The translations under genes were made by a program, and so were the position numbers. Below the pieces are notes generated by a model. It was not told the DNA's origin, did not search any database, and saw nothing but the letters and a program-made list of their open reading frames with translations. Shown here piece by piece: positions 52,485-61,653 of a DNA stretch of 64,000 bases; the stretch's first letter is position 1, and every line of letters begins with the position of its first letter. The stretch is from Iodobacter fluviatilis (GTDB lineage Bacteria > Pseudomonadota > Gammaproteobacteria > Burkholderiales > Chitinibacteraceae), in assembly GCF_004194535.1 (NCBI RefSeq), contig NZ_CP025781.1, forward strand, positions 3,782,001 to 3,846,000, written 5' to 3'.

Positions 52485-55244
52485 ATGAGCGGCCGTTCTA
52501 AAAAAATCAAAGGCATACGCGCGTCCGATCCATTTCTTGAGCGTGAACGCGAACGCTATGAATTTCCACTTCCTTCCCGCGAATTTGTACTGCAGGTGCT
52601 CACTGAGCACGGCGCGCCGATTTTTGTGGATGAATTAATGAGCATGTTGGCCATTTTACCTGAGGAAGAAACGCAGTTTCATCGTCGCATGGCCGCGATG
52701 GAGCGTGAAGGTCAGGTGATGATGAATCGTAAAGGCGCTTTATGCCTGCCCGATAAACTTGATTTATTACAAGGCCGCGTACAAGGCCACGCCGATGGTT
52801 TTGGTTTTATGGTGCCAGATGATGGTAGCAGCGATCTGTATCTTGGCCCAAAAGAAATGGCTAAAGTTTTACATGGCGATCGCGTATTAGTACGCCCAAT
52901 GGGCTTGGATCGCCGCGGCCGCCGTGAAGGCAGTATTGTAGAAGTGCTGGTGCGTAGCACCACTAAGTTAGTTGGCCGCTTACATAGTGATCATGGTGTA
53001 TTTACGGTAACGGCAGAAGATAAACGTATCAGCCATGAAATTGTGCTGGAGCCTAATGGCAGCATGGGTGCTGAGTCTGGACAGGTTGTGATGGTTGAGT
53101 TGGTGACCCAGCCTTCGCGTTATTCGCCACCTGTGGGGCGAGTGGTACAGGTGCTGGGTAATTACGCCGATCCTGGCATGGAAATCGAAATTGCCTTACG
53201 TAAACATAATTTGCCTCATGAGTTTTCTGCTGAAGCCTTGGCGCAGGGGGAGGACACGCCGACTAAGGTGCGCAAAAAAGACTGGAAAAACGTACTCGGC
53301 ACGGTTGAACGTGAAGATCTGCGTGATTTACCGCTGGTGACGATCGATGGTGAAACGGCTAAAGACTTTGATGATGCTGTTTATGCTGAGAAAAAAGGAA
53401 AAGGCTGGCGTCTTATCGTGGCGATTGCCGATGTGAGCCACTATGTACTACCTGGCGACGCGCTGGATGTGGGCGCGATTGAGCGCGGTAACTCGGTGTA
53501 TTTCCCCCGTCGTGTGATTCCTATGCTGCCCGAGGCGTTGTCTAACGGTATTTGCTCGCTTATGCCAGATGTAGAGCGCTTATGTATGGTTTGCGATATG
53601 CAAATTTCAGGTAAAGGCGCGATTAAGAAATACCGCTTTTATCCAGCGGTGATGCATTCAAAAGCACGGCTGACCTATACCAAGGTCTGGGATATGGTGC
53701 AGCATCCTAGTGGCGAAATCGCTCAGCAATATCAGCATGTATTGCCACAGATCGATACGCTTTACGCCTTATTCAAAGCTTTTTCGGCGGCGCGAGCTGT
53801 GCGTGGTGCGATTGATTTTGAAACTGTTGAAACTGAAATGCGTTTTGATGAGAACGGTAAAATTAAAGAAATCGTGCCTGTTATCCGGAACGACGCGCAC
53901 AAGCTCATCGAAGAATGCATGCTGGCCGCCAATGTGTGCGCTGCAGATATCCTGATCACCAAAGAGCACGAATGTGTTTACCGCGTGCATGAAGGCCCAA
54001 CGCCAGAAAAAATGGAAAACCTGCGCACTTATCTAAAAAGCGTTGGCTTAACCTTGGAAGGCGGTGATGAGCCAACGGCTGGCGATTACGCCGTATTGCT
54101 AGAGCAAATTAAGCTAAGAGATGACGCGGCGTTATTGCAAACCATGCTGCTTAGATCGCTTTCTCAGGCGGTCTATAGCCCAGGCAATAAAGGCCATTTT
54201 GGTTTGTCTTACGAGGCTTACACTCACTTTACTTCACCAATTCGTCGCTATCCAGATTTGCTGGTACACCGTGCCATTAAAGCTATCTTGGCGGGGCAGA
54301 AATACACGCCAGCCATGAAGTGGGAAGCTTTAGGTGCACAGTGCTCAATGACTGAGCGCCGTGCGGATGACGCCAGCCGCGATGTGCAAAACTGGTTGAA
54401 GTGCTATTACATGCAAGATAAAGTGGGAGAAGAATTTGAGGGCGTGATTTCCGCTGTCACCAGCTTCGGTATCTTTGTACTGCTGGATAAGGTTTTTGTA
54501 GAAGGGCTGGTGCATATTTCTGAGCTTGGCACAGATTATTTCCACTTTGATGAAGTCCGTAAAGAGCTAAAAGGCGAGCGCACTGGCCAAGTTTATCGGA
54601 TGACTGGCCGCGTTAAAATCAAGGTGGCGCGTGTTTCTTTAGAAACCAGCAAGATTGATTTTATGCTCGTTGAAGATAAACCAAAGTGGGGCGATCAACC
54701 TGCAGAAGCTGCAACTGGGCGCCGTAATGCACCGCCCAAGCCAGTTGCTACGCGTGGGCGAAGCAAGCCGCAGCGTGCTCCTGAGCACCTTGCAAAAGAG
54801 GTGACGGCTGCTGCCCCTGCAACAAAGCCTACTACTGGTAGAAAACGTACTGCAATTGTTAAGCAAGTGAAGAGTGCCGCTCCAACACCCGCGCTTGATG
54901 CGGCAAAAAAGACGGTAGTACGTAGGGTGGCAAAAGCACCGCAAACTGCAAGTGCAAATACGGTGGTGGCAGTCGCGCCACTTGCTGCTGCCAAGCCCTT
55001 GGTAACGAAGCCTGTAGCTAAGTCGGCCACAAAATCGGTGACAAAGCCCGTAGCAACAAGGTCTGTAACAAAACCAGTAACCAAGCCCGCAGAAAAGCCT
55101 GAAACACAATCTACAGCCAAGCCAGTAACCAAGCCCAGAGTTGCGAAGCCACGTGTGGCAAAGCCAGCTGCTGCAGTGGTGAAAGTGCTTACGCCAGAGG
55201 GGGGGCTTGTGAAAAAGCCGAGGACTAGAACGAAGCCGTCATAA
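52485..55244 (+). CDS. rnr: Ribonuclease R
   Basis: A 919-residue 3'-5' exoribonuclease that degrades structured RNA. ATG 52485 follows AGGAGG by 9 bp; the longer frame runs back through a tRNA gene and is not used. Order: N-terminal winged helix, cold-shock domains (GRVQGHADGFGFMVPDDGSS), the RNB catalytic centre (LVTIDGETAKDFDDAVYAEK, with the catalytic Asp cluster), HFTSPIRRYPDLLVHRAIKA, and S1 (FEGVISAVTSFGIFVLLDKV). The last ~190 residues are a Lys/Ala/Pro/Thr-rich tail with KPV/KPVTKP repeats, longer than the usual basic tail. Confidence 0.95.
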   Translation: MSGRSKKIKGIRASDPFLERERERYEFPLPSREFVLQVLTEHGAPIFVDELMSMLAILPEEETQFHRRMAAMEREGQVMMNRKGALCLPDKLDLLQGRVQGHADGFGFMVPDDGSSDLYLGPKEMAKVLHGDRVLVRPMGLDRRGRREGSIVEVLVRSTTKLVGRLHSDHGVFTVTAEDKRISHEIVLEPNGSMGAESGQVVMVELVTQPSRYSPPVGRVVQVLGNYADPGMEIEIALRKHNLPHEFSAEALAQGEDTPTKVRKKDWKNVLGTVEREDLRDLPLVTIDGETAKDFDDAVYAEKKGKGWRLIVAIADVSHYVLPGDALDVGAIERGNSVYFPRRVIPMLPEALSNGICSLMPDVERLCMVCDMQISGKGAIKKYRFYPAVMHSKARLTYTKVWDMVQHPSGEIAQQYQHVLPQIDTLYALFKAFSAARAVRGAIDFETVETEMRFDENGKIKEIVPVIRNDAHKLIEECMLAANVCAADILITKEHECVYRVHEGPTPEKMENLRTYLKSVGLTLEGGDEPTAGDYAVLLEQIKLRDDAALLQTMLLRSLSQAVYSPGNKGHFGLSYEAYTHFTSPIRRYPDLLVHRAIKAILAGQKYTPAMKWEALGAQCSMTERRADDASRDVQNWLKCYYMQDKVGEEFEGVISAVTSFGIFVLLDKVFVEGLVHISELGTDYFHFDEVRKELKGERTGQVYRMTGRVKIKVARVSLETSKIDFMLVEDKPKWGDQPAEAATGRRNAPPKPVATRGRSKPQRAPEHLAKEVTAAAPATKPTTGRKRTAIVKQVKSAAPTPALDAAKKTVVRRVAKAPQTASANTVVAVAPLAAAKPLVTKPVAKSATKSVTKPVATRSVTKPVTKPAEKPETQSTAKPVTKPRVAKPRVAKPAAAVVKVLTPEGGLVKKPRTRTKPS

Positions 55245-55248
55245 ACCG

Positions 55249-55290
55249 CACTAAGCGCGTCTTTTATTGGCGCGCTTAGTGGGTTTGTTG
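55249..55290 (+). terminator. Terminator after rnr
   Basis: An 11-bp stem (CACTAAGCGCG with CGCGCTTAGTG) followed by a mixed T-rich stretch, 5 bp after the rnr stop. Confidence 0.6.
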
Positions 55291-55428
55291 ATGGGGTGTT
55301 GCAAGCAATCTTGTTAATTTAAGCACTTGTAGGGTGGGCAAGGAAATCACCTTAACCCTCTCTACAATTTGCTTCTCATCCTTTAGTAGCAGGATGGGGC
55401 GTGCAAGCGCTGCTGCAAATTTAAATAA

Positions 55429-55770
55429 TCAAAGGGCTTTAAGAGCTTTGATTAGGTTTTCGCGCTGTACGCTACTGATCTCTTTCACTTGAATGAGGTG
55501 GCGAAACATATTGATTTGACCAATAAGCGCCGAACTATTTACATTCCCAGTAAAACTAATGTAATTTTTTTGTTTTGAATTTACACTGGGAATATCGAGG
55601 TAGATATGGCATGCAGTACCCGTTTTTACCTCTTTGTCGGCTAAAACAATCAAACTGTTTTCTGCAACTTCTACGGTTACGCCATAGATGGGCGGAACGC
55701 TTGGATTGGTAACCATGGCTGCACGCCAGCTGGCTTTCTTACGTGTACGAGTATCAGTGCTTGGATTCAT
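55429..55770 (-). CDS. PilZ-like domain protein
   Basis: A 113-residue protein (start ATG 55770). RTRKKASWRAAMV could supply the Arg residues of a PilZ c-di-GMP site, and VTVEVAENSLIVLADKEV has the beta-barrel pattern with a loose D/N-x-S-x-x-G-like turn. The C-terminal helix is typical. The motif is imperfect, so c-di-GMP binding is only suggested. Confidence 0.55.
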   Translation of the reverse strand: MNPSTDTRTRKKASWRAAMVTNPSVPPIYGVTVEVAENSLIVLADKEVKTGTACHIYLDIPSVNSKQKNYISFTGNVNSSALIGQINMFRHLIQVKEISSVQRENLIKALKAL

Positions 55771-55892
55771 GGTGCTTATCAAGGTGGGTGGGAAAAATGC
55801 CGTTGAAAACACAGCGTAGCACTCTGCGTGCTAATCTTGCGAATAATTGCCGCATAGCGGCAGAAATACACTAACAAACCTAGGAGTTCCGT

Positions 55893-56252
55893 ATGTTTAT
55901 CGTCGATCGCTCGGTTGCTATTATTAAGCCACGGCAACCTTTTCTCGATTGGCTCAACACTTTGCCAGGAAATGATATTCAGCTAACGCTGGATGAGGTC
56001 CGTTGCGATTGCACCTCTATTTTGATTCCTGAAGCAAATGAAACAGAAGATGGCATCGCATTTATCGATGAAATCGCAGAAAAATTATTTGAAATGGAAT
56101 TGTCTTCTTGGGTTGCTGAAGAACAGCACTGGCCAGAAAAACGTAACCTTAAGACTTTCTGGGAATGGTTTGACGTTGAAGTTCACCTTGGTGTAATGGA
56201 TGCCGTGGCTGAAGGCATTCATAATACCCCAACAGATCATGGCTATCATTAA
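55893..56252 (+). CDS. Conserved hypothetical acidic protein
   Basis: Not recognised by name. It is 119 residues, strongly acidic, soluble, with no signal peptide, and good spacing from AGGAGTT upstream. Distinctive segments: RSVAIIKPRQPFLDWLNTLP, VRCDCTSILIPEANETED and FWEWFDVEVHLGVMDAVAEG. It has its own terminator, suggesting a single-gene transcript. Confidence 0.7.
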   Translation: MFIVDRSVAIIKPRQPFLDWLNTLPGNDIQLTLDEVRCDCTSILIPEANETEDGIAFIDEIAEKLFEMELSSWVAEEQHWPEKRNLKTFWEWFDVEVHLGVMDAVAEGIHNTPTDHGYH

Positions 56253-56296
56253 ACGATTCGGGTTTTTTATTACAAAGAGTACTTGGGTTTAAGTAT

Positions 56297-56326
56297 AAAA
56301 GGGCGAAGTATGGCCCTTTTAATTTT
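56297..56326 (+). terminator. Rho-independent terminator
   Basis: An AAAAGGGC/GCCCTTTT stem with a 7-base loop and a T-rich tail (TTTTAATTTT), 45 bp after the acidic hypothetical gene. Confidence 0.75.
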
Positions 56327-56392
56327 GCATGAATATTTAAACAGTGATGTAATTTTTTTACATTTTTGTAAGTAAGCAAACGGGAGTCTGTA

Positions 56393-57100
56393 ATGAAAAA
56401 TCTACTTTCAGCATTAATTTTGACTTCATTAGCCACAACAGCCGCTGCGGCTGATGCCCCTATGTTTAATGTGGTTAATCTAGAAGCCAGCGCTACGCGT
56501 GAAGTGGCGAATGACTTAGCCAGTGCAGTGTTGTTTCTTGAGCTAAGCGATACTGATCCTGCCCGCTTAAGTGACAAAATCAACCAAACGCTTGCAGCAG
56601 CAGTCAAACAAGTAAAGCAAAAGCCAGAAGTGCAAAATCGCGGAACCAGCTTTGCAACTTACCCTTTGTACGGCAAAACCAATAAGCAAGAAGGCTGGCG
56701 CAGCCGTGGTGAATTGCGCATTTCATCCAGTGATTTTGCTGTGCTATCTAAATTATTAGCTCAATTACAACAGCCGGTTGCAGGTGGCTTGCCAGTGCAG
56801 TTGGCTAATGTTGGCTATAGCGTATCCGATAGCGCGCGTGCTAAGGCAGAAGAAGCGCTTATTGAAGAGGGTTTGCAAGCGTTTAAGCAAAGAGCCCATT
56901 TAATTCAAAAAGGTTTTTCGGCTAAAAGCTGGAAAATGATTAATGTGAATGTCAATAGTGCTGGTGGCTATCGCCCACAACCGGTGATGATGATGAAAAG
57001 CAGCAGGATGGAGTCTGCTGATGTGGCTAATGCTCCGATTGAATCAGGAGAAAGCCGCATAACTGTGAATGTCTCTGGCAGTATTCAAGTCAGCGAATGA
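56393..57100 (+). CDS. SIMPL (DUF541) domain exported protein
   Basis: A 235-residue protein with a signal peptide (MKNLLSALILTSLATTAAAA) and a SIMPL domain: VVNLEASATREVANDLASAV, GTSFATYPLYGK, WRSRGELRISSSDFAVLSKL, and AKAEEALIEEGLQAFKQRAH. It should be periplasmic. The domain family has no settled function. GGGAG precedes the start. Its stop overlaps the next gene by 4 bp. Confidence 0.85.
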   Translation: MKNLLSALILTSLATTAAAADAPMFNVVNLEASATREVANDLASAVLFLELSDTDPARLSDKINQTLAAAVKQVKQKPEVQNRGTSFATYPLYGKTNKQEGWRSRGELRISSSDFAVLSKLLAQLQQPVAGGLPVQLANVGYSVSDSARAKAEEALIEEGLQAFKQRAHLIQKGFSAKSWKMINVNVNSAGGYRPQPVMMMKSSRMESADVANAPIESGESRITVNVSGSIQVSE

Positions 57101-57519
57101 GCCCTGCACCGCTTGTGCTTCTTCCCTCGCGCTGGGAAAGGCGCTGGCTTTATTTAAGCCACTGCGGTGCGGCGTTTGCTTGCCTTTTTTCGCCTTGGCT
57201 TTGGGCCATCACGCTTGTGGTGGCCTTTTCTTTGTTCCGAAGCCTAAGGCGGCCCCGCCTTGTAGGGGTGAGTTTACAAGCGCTTACGGATGGTGCAATT
57301 AGGCTGACACTGGCCGATGGGCAGTCACAGGACGGGCAATTACTGCCTTCTAGCCGTGTATTGGGTGTGGTGATGATATTGCATTTGCAATGTGATGCGC
57401 AGCGTATCCATTTGCTGCTTTGGCCCGATAGTGCGAAGGCAGAGAGCTTGCGTCAGTGGCGAGTATGGCTGCGCTGGCAGTGGCCAAAACTGCAAGCGCA
57501 GCAAGCTGAAAACGAGTGA
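57097..57519 (+). CDS. YgfX/CptA-like membrane protein
   Basis: A 140-residue protein with one or two membrane segments (about 20-50, LSHCGAAFACLFSPWLWAI) and a C-terminal domain ending HLLLWPDSAKAESLRQWRVW, LRWQW, matching the YgfX family pattern LLWPD..(D/A)xxxxRxLRVxLRW. In enterobacteria YgfX pairs with SdhE. No sdhE is seen here; it is instead coupled by ATGA to the SIMPL gene. Confidence 0.7.
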   Translation: MSPAPLVLLPSRWERRWLYLSHCGAAFACLFSPWLWAITLVVAFSLFRSLRRPRLVGVSLQALTDGAIRLTLADGQSQDGQLLPSSRVLGVVMILHLQCDAQRIHLLLWPDSAKAESLRQWRVWLRWQWPKLQAQQAENE

Positions 57520-57566
57520 GCGTCAACGTTAAGGCCAGCAAGGTTTATTAAACAAATAGTGAGGAC

Positions 57567-57730
57567 CTAGCAGCCTGTCGGACTTAGCATCAGTCAGCTG
57601 CAAAATCACCTGATCGGCCTATATTTCGATTTTTGACCAATAACTCGTTATTGGTGCTGCAAATCCGGCAAAATCTGATCTCGACCAGGTGATTTTTCGC
57701 TTCGACCGTCTAAGTCCGACAGGCTGCTAG
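57567..57730. mobile_element. MITE copy C (156 bp, inverted relative to copy A)
   Basis: The element covers 57571-57726, bounded by CTAG on both sides. Its interior is closely similar to the reverse complement of copy A. The near-identity of A and C implies recent movement. It lies between the YgfX gene and the Fur-controlled promoter. Confidence 0.85.
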
Positions 57731-57790
57731 GGTCTGTTGGCTACCAATGAGGGGGACGTTGTCGCAAAAGATTATATTAAGTGAATGGCA

Positions 57791-57828
57791 TTGACAGCAA
57801 ACAGTAATGAATATGATAATCGTTATCA
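57791..57828 (+). promoter_or_regulatory. Sigma-70 promoter with Fur box over the -10
   Basis: The -35 TTGACA (57791-57796) and -10 TATGAT (57813-57818) are 16 bp apart. A near-perfect Fur 7-1-7 palindrome, TGATAATCGTTATCA (57814-57828), covers the -10. Iron-bound Fur would block transcription. The placement means translation must start downstream of about 57826. Confidence 0.85.
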
Positions 57829-57854
57829 TTAAATATTCGACTGTAGCTGATTCC

Positions 57855-59861
57855 GTGACTGATCCTAAGTTTTCTACTCCCCTTACTCAAGCGCCGCGTA
57901 AAAAAAGCCTACAACTCGCATTCCCTCTGATGATATTAGCGTCAACGGCTATGGCCGATGTTACGTTAGATGCCGTGGTAGTCACGGCCACGCGCACTGA
58001 AAGGCGGGTAGAAGACACGCCGGTTCGCACTGAAGTCATCAGCCGTGAGGAGATTGAAAAAACCCATGCCCGCACTTTAAAAGATGCAATCGAGAATATT
58101 CCCGGCCTACAGCTCAGAGAAGTGCACGGTAAATCTGGCTATGAGCTGTCTTTGCAGGGCCTAAGTAGCGATCAGGTGCTGGTACTGATTGATGGCCTGC
58201 CGATTGCGGCCAGCACCGGCTCCACGGTAAATTTAAGCCAATATCTATTATCCGAAGTCGATCATATCGAGGTCATTAAAGGCGCGGCATCGGCGCAATA
58301 CGGTAGCTCGGCGATGGGCGGGGTGATTAATGTGATTACCCGCCGTGTGCAAGCGGGTTTTTCTGGTAGTGCAGCCGTGGATGTTGGCAGCTATGGCCAC
58401 CAAAATGATTCGGGCAAGGCTTGGGGTGCGGGCACAAAGCATGGGCAGTTCAGGCTAGAGGGCGGGAATGAGCAATGGCGCTTACGCGTAAGTGGCGACA
58501 CGCTTGATGATGCAGGTTTTGCGGTAAAACCCGATGGCTGGGCTAGGCAGGGTGATGCTTCAAAGCGCCAGCAATTGGGTTCAAAACTCAGCTGGCTGCC
58601 GCAAGCGAATAGCGAAGTATGGTTTGAGGCTAGCCGTTATCTGGAAGACGACGTACAGCGCTATCAGCAATATGTGCCGCCTAAACTAATCCCCCAGGAA
58701 AAAACCGAAGCCATCAGCCGTGATCGCTTTGTGCTGGGTGCAAAAAACATCTTTGAGAATGGAACGCGTGTGCAGTTGCAATTGCTGGATGAGCAATATC
58801 AAAGCTTGGGGCAGGCATACTCGCAGAATTTCCGCGTATCGCAGCGCGATTTTAATCAGCAGCTTAATCACTTAAGCGCTCAGGTTGATTTACCCGCTTG
58901 GTATGGCCAGCTGTGGCAGTTGGGTGTGGATTGGCGAAAAGAGCGGGTAAGCCAGAGTGTAAATGGCGTTTCTGAGTTTTATGGCGATAAACGCGTCAGC
59001 AAAGAAAGCCGCGAGTTGTTTGTGCAGAACGATATTTTCCTCGGAGATGATTGGGAAGTTGTGCTGGGCTTACGTGTGCAAGATGATTCTGATTTTGGCA
59101 CGCATGCTGCGCCTAAAATTGCGCTACGCGGCAATGTATGGGAAAGCGGTGATTGGAAAATGGTAGTGCGGAGCAGTGTGGGCCAAGGCTATCGCGTCCC
59201 TAATTTAAAAGAAAGGCATTTTTTGTTTGACCACAGTGCGCTTGGTTATATGGTGCTGGGTAATCCAAATTTAAAACCAGAATCGTCAAAGAGCTGGCAA
59301 TTAGGTGCCAATATTGCTTTAGCAAAACAATTTTCATTGGATGTTAATGCGTATTTAAATCAGGTAAAAGATTTAATTCAAATTGATGAAAGTAATGCAG
59401 TTAAAAATAATGGCATTGCTCAATATACCTATAAAAATATTGATCGTACAGAAACCAAAGGCATAGAAACAACGCTGGATTGGCGTATTTTTAGGCCCTT
59501 CAATATGAATGCCTCTTATACCTGGAATCAAAGCAAAGACTTAAATGGTGGCAGAGAGCTGACTCGCCGGCCAGCTCATATGGCAAGGCTGGGTTTTGAT
59601 TGGCAAATCGCAGAGGGAAGCGAATTCACATTACGTAGCCGCTATCAAAGTGCTGAACTAATCAGTAGTGATCATTATTCGGCAGGCTGGACGACGGCGG
59701 ATATTAAATTTAATCAGCATATCAACAAAAATATAAAAGCCTATATCGGTATTGATAATGTAAGCAATGTGCAGCGTGATTTTAGTAATCAAAATGATTT
59801 TGGGCCGATTTCAGGGCGTTTTTTTTATCTGGGCACAGCGTTTGCCTGGGGCAATCAATAA
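57855..59861 (+). CDS. TonB-dependent outer-membrane receptor (probable haem receptor)
   Basis: A 668-residue receptor from GTG 57855. The upstream in-frame ATG 57807 is excluded because it lies within the promoter. Signal peptide about 17-35 (SLQLAFPLMILASTAMA), TonB-box region DAVVVTATRTERRVEDTP, plug domain (LQGLSSDQVLVLIDGLPI, IEVIKGAASAQYGSSAMGG, VINVITRR) and a 22-strand barrel ending FFYLGTAFAWG. The adjoining HmuY-like lipoprotein and the Fur box point to haem as substrate. Confidence 0.88.
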   Translation: MTDPKFSTPLTQAPRKKSLQLAFPLMILASTAMADVTLDAVVVTATRTERRVEDTPVRTEVISREEIEKTHARTLKDAIENIPGLQLREVHGKSGYELSLQGLSSDQVLVLIDGLPIAASTGSTVNLSQYLLSEVDHIEVIKGAASAQYGSSAMGGVINVITRRVQAGFSGSAAVDVGSYGHQNDSGKAWGAGTKHGQFRLEGGNEQWRLRVSGDTLDDAGFAVKPDGWARQGDASKRQQLGSKLSWLPQANSEVWFEASRYLEDDVQRYQQYVPPKLIPQEKTEAISRDRFVLGAKNIFENGTRVQLQLLDEQYQSLGQAYSQNFRVSQRDFNQQLNHLSAQVDLPAWYGQLWQLGVDWRKERVSQSVNGVSEFYGDKRVSKESRELFVQNDIFLGDDWEVVLGLRVQDDSDFGTHAAPKIALRGNVWESGDWKMVVRSSVGQGYRVPNLKERHFLFDHSALGYMVLGNPNLKPESSKSWQLGANIALAKQFSLDVNAYLNQVKDLIQIDESNAVKNNGIAQYTYKNIDRTETKGIETTLDWRIFRPFNMNASYTWNQSKDLNGGRELTRRPAHMARLGFDWQIAEGSEFTLRSRYQSAELISSDHYSAGWTTADIKFNQHINKNIKAYIGIDNVSNVQRDFSNQNDFGPISGRFFYLGTAFAWGNQ

Positions 59862-59874
59862 GGGAGTTAAAACA

Positions 59875-61122
59875 ATGAAACCAATACTAACAGCAACTTT
59901 ACTGGCCATGACCGTAGGTTTAAGCGCTTGCGGCGGTAGTGAAGGAGGGGCTGAAGTGGCCGCTCCGAAACCTACACCGAGCCCTGCACCCTCTCCCTCA
60001 ACGGGGTTTAGCAAGACGGCGGTGTGGGAAGCGAGTGTAGATCCTAAGCTGGGTGAGCTTTGCTACGATATTGATGCACAAGCTGCAGCAGATTGTAAGG
60101 GCGATACTTGGGATTTAAAGGTGAAGGATGATGGCCGCAGCAGCAGTTTTTTCACCAATAGCGGCACCAGCGGCACCAGTAGTTCTGCTAAGGGCGGCGC
60201 ATTAGGTAGCCCGTTTGAACATACATGGGCCGAATTGCAAAAATGGCAGGATGCTATGGAAGACCCAGTAAGCGGCGCGCTGGATGCTCGCTCCTATCTG
60301 AAAGACTACGCAGATGGTGTATTTAGTGGCACGAATACCATTAAATCTGCGGTCTTTGAATACGATCTAGCTGGGGACCATAAGCTTTCGCCTAACTTTA
60401 AAGTGTTCTTGATTTCTGATGATGCAAGCAAGGCAGATGCAAAGCAATATGCTTTGCAGGTGGTCGGCTATTACGGTGGTAATGGTGGCACAGCCTTTGG
60501 CTATCCAAGCATCCGCTGGGTAGATCGCGCTAGCAATAACGAGCGGACGGCTACCTTTGATGCCTCGAAAGCCTGGGTTTATTTTGATTTAGCCAAAGGG
60601 GTGGAATCCACTGAAACGGGTTTATGGCATGTGGCATTTAACCGCGCTAGCATGAAGCTCAATAGTGGTGCATCGGGAACGGGCACGGTTGCCGCTTTGT
60701 TGGCTAAAACACCTGATGGCTTTTACACCGCAGAGGGCAAGCCGCTTGTGGCTAAGTTTGCAGACCTCAATAACTTAGAGCAAACCCGTGCGCTATTAAC
60801 TGCCGCAGATCTACTGCCTGCTAATCCTAAATGGCTAAAAGATAAAAATGCTTCGCCGCTTAATCCTGCGATGAAGGGCAATTATCCTGAGCCTATGAAT
60901 GCAGGTTGGTATAACTATTACAGCACCGCAGAGAGCGCCAAGCAGGCAGGGTTGGCCGCTGCGCATATGCTAAAAGCCAATCCTACTGCAGCAACTATGC
61001 TTCGCTCTGCAGAAGGAAACAGCTATGCCCGCATGCATCTTACGGAGATTAAATACGCTGATCCAAGTAAGGCAAGTAGCGCAAAAACATGGAAATTTGA
61101 ATTTGATATTCAACCCAAGTAA
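59875..61122 (+). CDS. HmuY-like haem-binding lipoprotein
   Basis: A 415-residue lipoprotein. GGGAG precedes ATG 59875. The lipobox is VGLSAC, followed by a Pro/Ser-rich linker and a HmuY-type domain that appears twice over the length (a second half begins near residue 215). Segments: GDTWDLKVKD, SGTSSSAKGGALGS, VYFDLAKGVESTETGLWHVA, WYNYYSTAESAKQAG, KTWKFEFDI. HmuY proteins capture haem at the cell surface and pass it to a TonB receptor, here encoded 13 bp upstream. A long terminator follows. Confidence 0.8.
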   Translation: MKPILTATLLAMTVGLSACGGSEGGAEVAAPKPTPSPAPSPSTGFSKTAVWEASVDPKLGELCYDIDAQAAADCKGDTWDLKVKDDGRSSSFFTNSGTSGTSSSAKGGALGSPFEHTWAELQKWQDAMEDPVSGALDARSYLKDYADGVFSGTNTIKSAVFEYDLAGDHKLSPNFKVFLISDDASKADAKQYALQVVGYYGGNGGTAFGYPSIRWVDRASNNERTATFDASKAWVYFDLAKGVESTETGLWHVAFNRASMKLNSGASGTGTVAALLAKTPDGFYTAEGKPLVAKFADLNNLEQTRALLTAADLLPANPKWLKDKNASPLNPAMKGNYPEPMNAGWYNYYSTAESAKQAGLAAAHMLKANPTAATMLRSAEGNSYARMHLTEIKYADPSKASSAKTWKFEFDIQPK

Positions 61123-61135
61123 TAAAATTTAAGCG

Positions 61136-61185
61136 CTTAAAGCACAAAACCCCGCTAATCACTGAGCGGGGTTTTGTGCTTTAAG
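61136..61185. terminator. Long perfect hairpin after the haem operon
   Basis: A 21-bp perfect stem (from CTTAAAGCACAAAACCCCGCT) around an 8-base loop. The core CCCCGCT...AGCGGGG plus TTTT makes a terminator in the plus direction and also works in the minus direction. Confidence 0.85.
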
Positions 61186-61359
61186 ATTAGGGTTATTAGG
61201 CATGTTGAAAAAGATATAAAGGGGATTGTATACGTATATTCCGGTGTTATTGCATAGACTTTTTTTATTTGTATGGGATTTTATTTGGCAAATAGTTATT
61301 AACTATTACAGAATCACCATATATTATGGCCACCCCTACTAATTCTGCTTCTGGCTTCT

Positions 61360-61617
61360 ATGTTTACCCCTGTTTTCAAAGAGTTACTTACAAAATACCT
61401 TACTGTTTTTTCGGCAGTTTGGGCTGTACGTCATAAATTAAATCCCATCGCCAGAAATAGTAATGAGCTTGCCTTTTTACCCGCCGCGCTAGAGCTGCAA
61501 GAAAATCCCCCTCACCCCGCCGCCCGCATCACCCTTTGGGCCTTGCTCGCTTTTATTCTGATTGCCGTTAATGGCGCATGTTTCAGAAAGTGCGAGGGAG
61601 AGGTAAGTAACTATTAA
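61360..61617 (+). pseudogene. HlyD-family type I secretion adaptor, N-terminal remnant
   Basis: An 85-codon frame that reads the cytoplasmic start and membrane helix of an HlyD-type adaptor: LLTKYLTVFSAVWAVRHKLN, ELAFLPAALELQENPPHPAA, RITLWALLAFILIAV. The similarity then stops abruptly (NGACFRKCEGEVSNY). Full adaptors are about 400-450 residues, so the periplasmic hairpin and barrel are gone. It indicates that a type I secretion system once stood next to the secreted lipase-like genes. Confidence 0.75.
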
Positions 61618-61653
61618 CCATTAATTATTTAAACTTTTTAACAGGATATAGTC

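Noticed and set aside
54695..55132. A long minus-strand frame opposite the rnr tail
   Set aside because: Mirror of the KPV/KPVTKP repeats; low-complexity antisense frames arise automatically there.
61321..61359. ATG at 61326 (MATPTNSASG) as the HlyD start
   Set aside because: It is in another frame from the HlyD-like sequence and soon stops; the HlyD-like frame begins at 61360.
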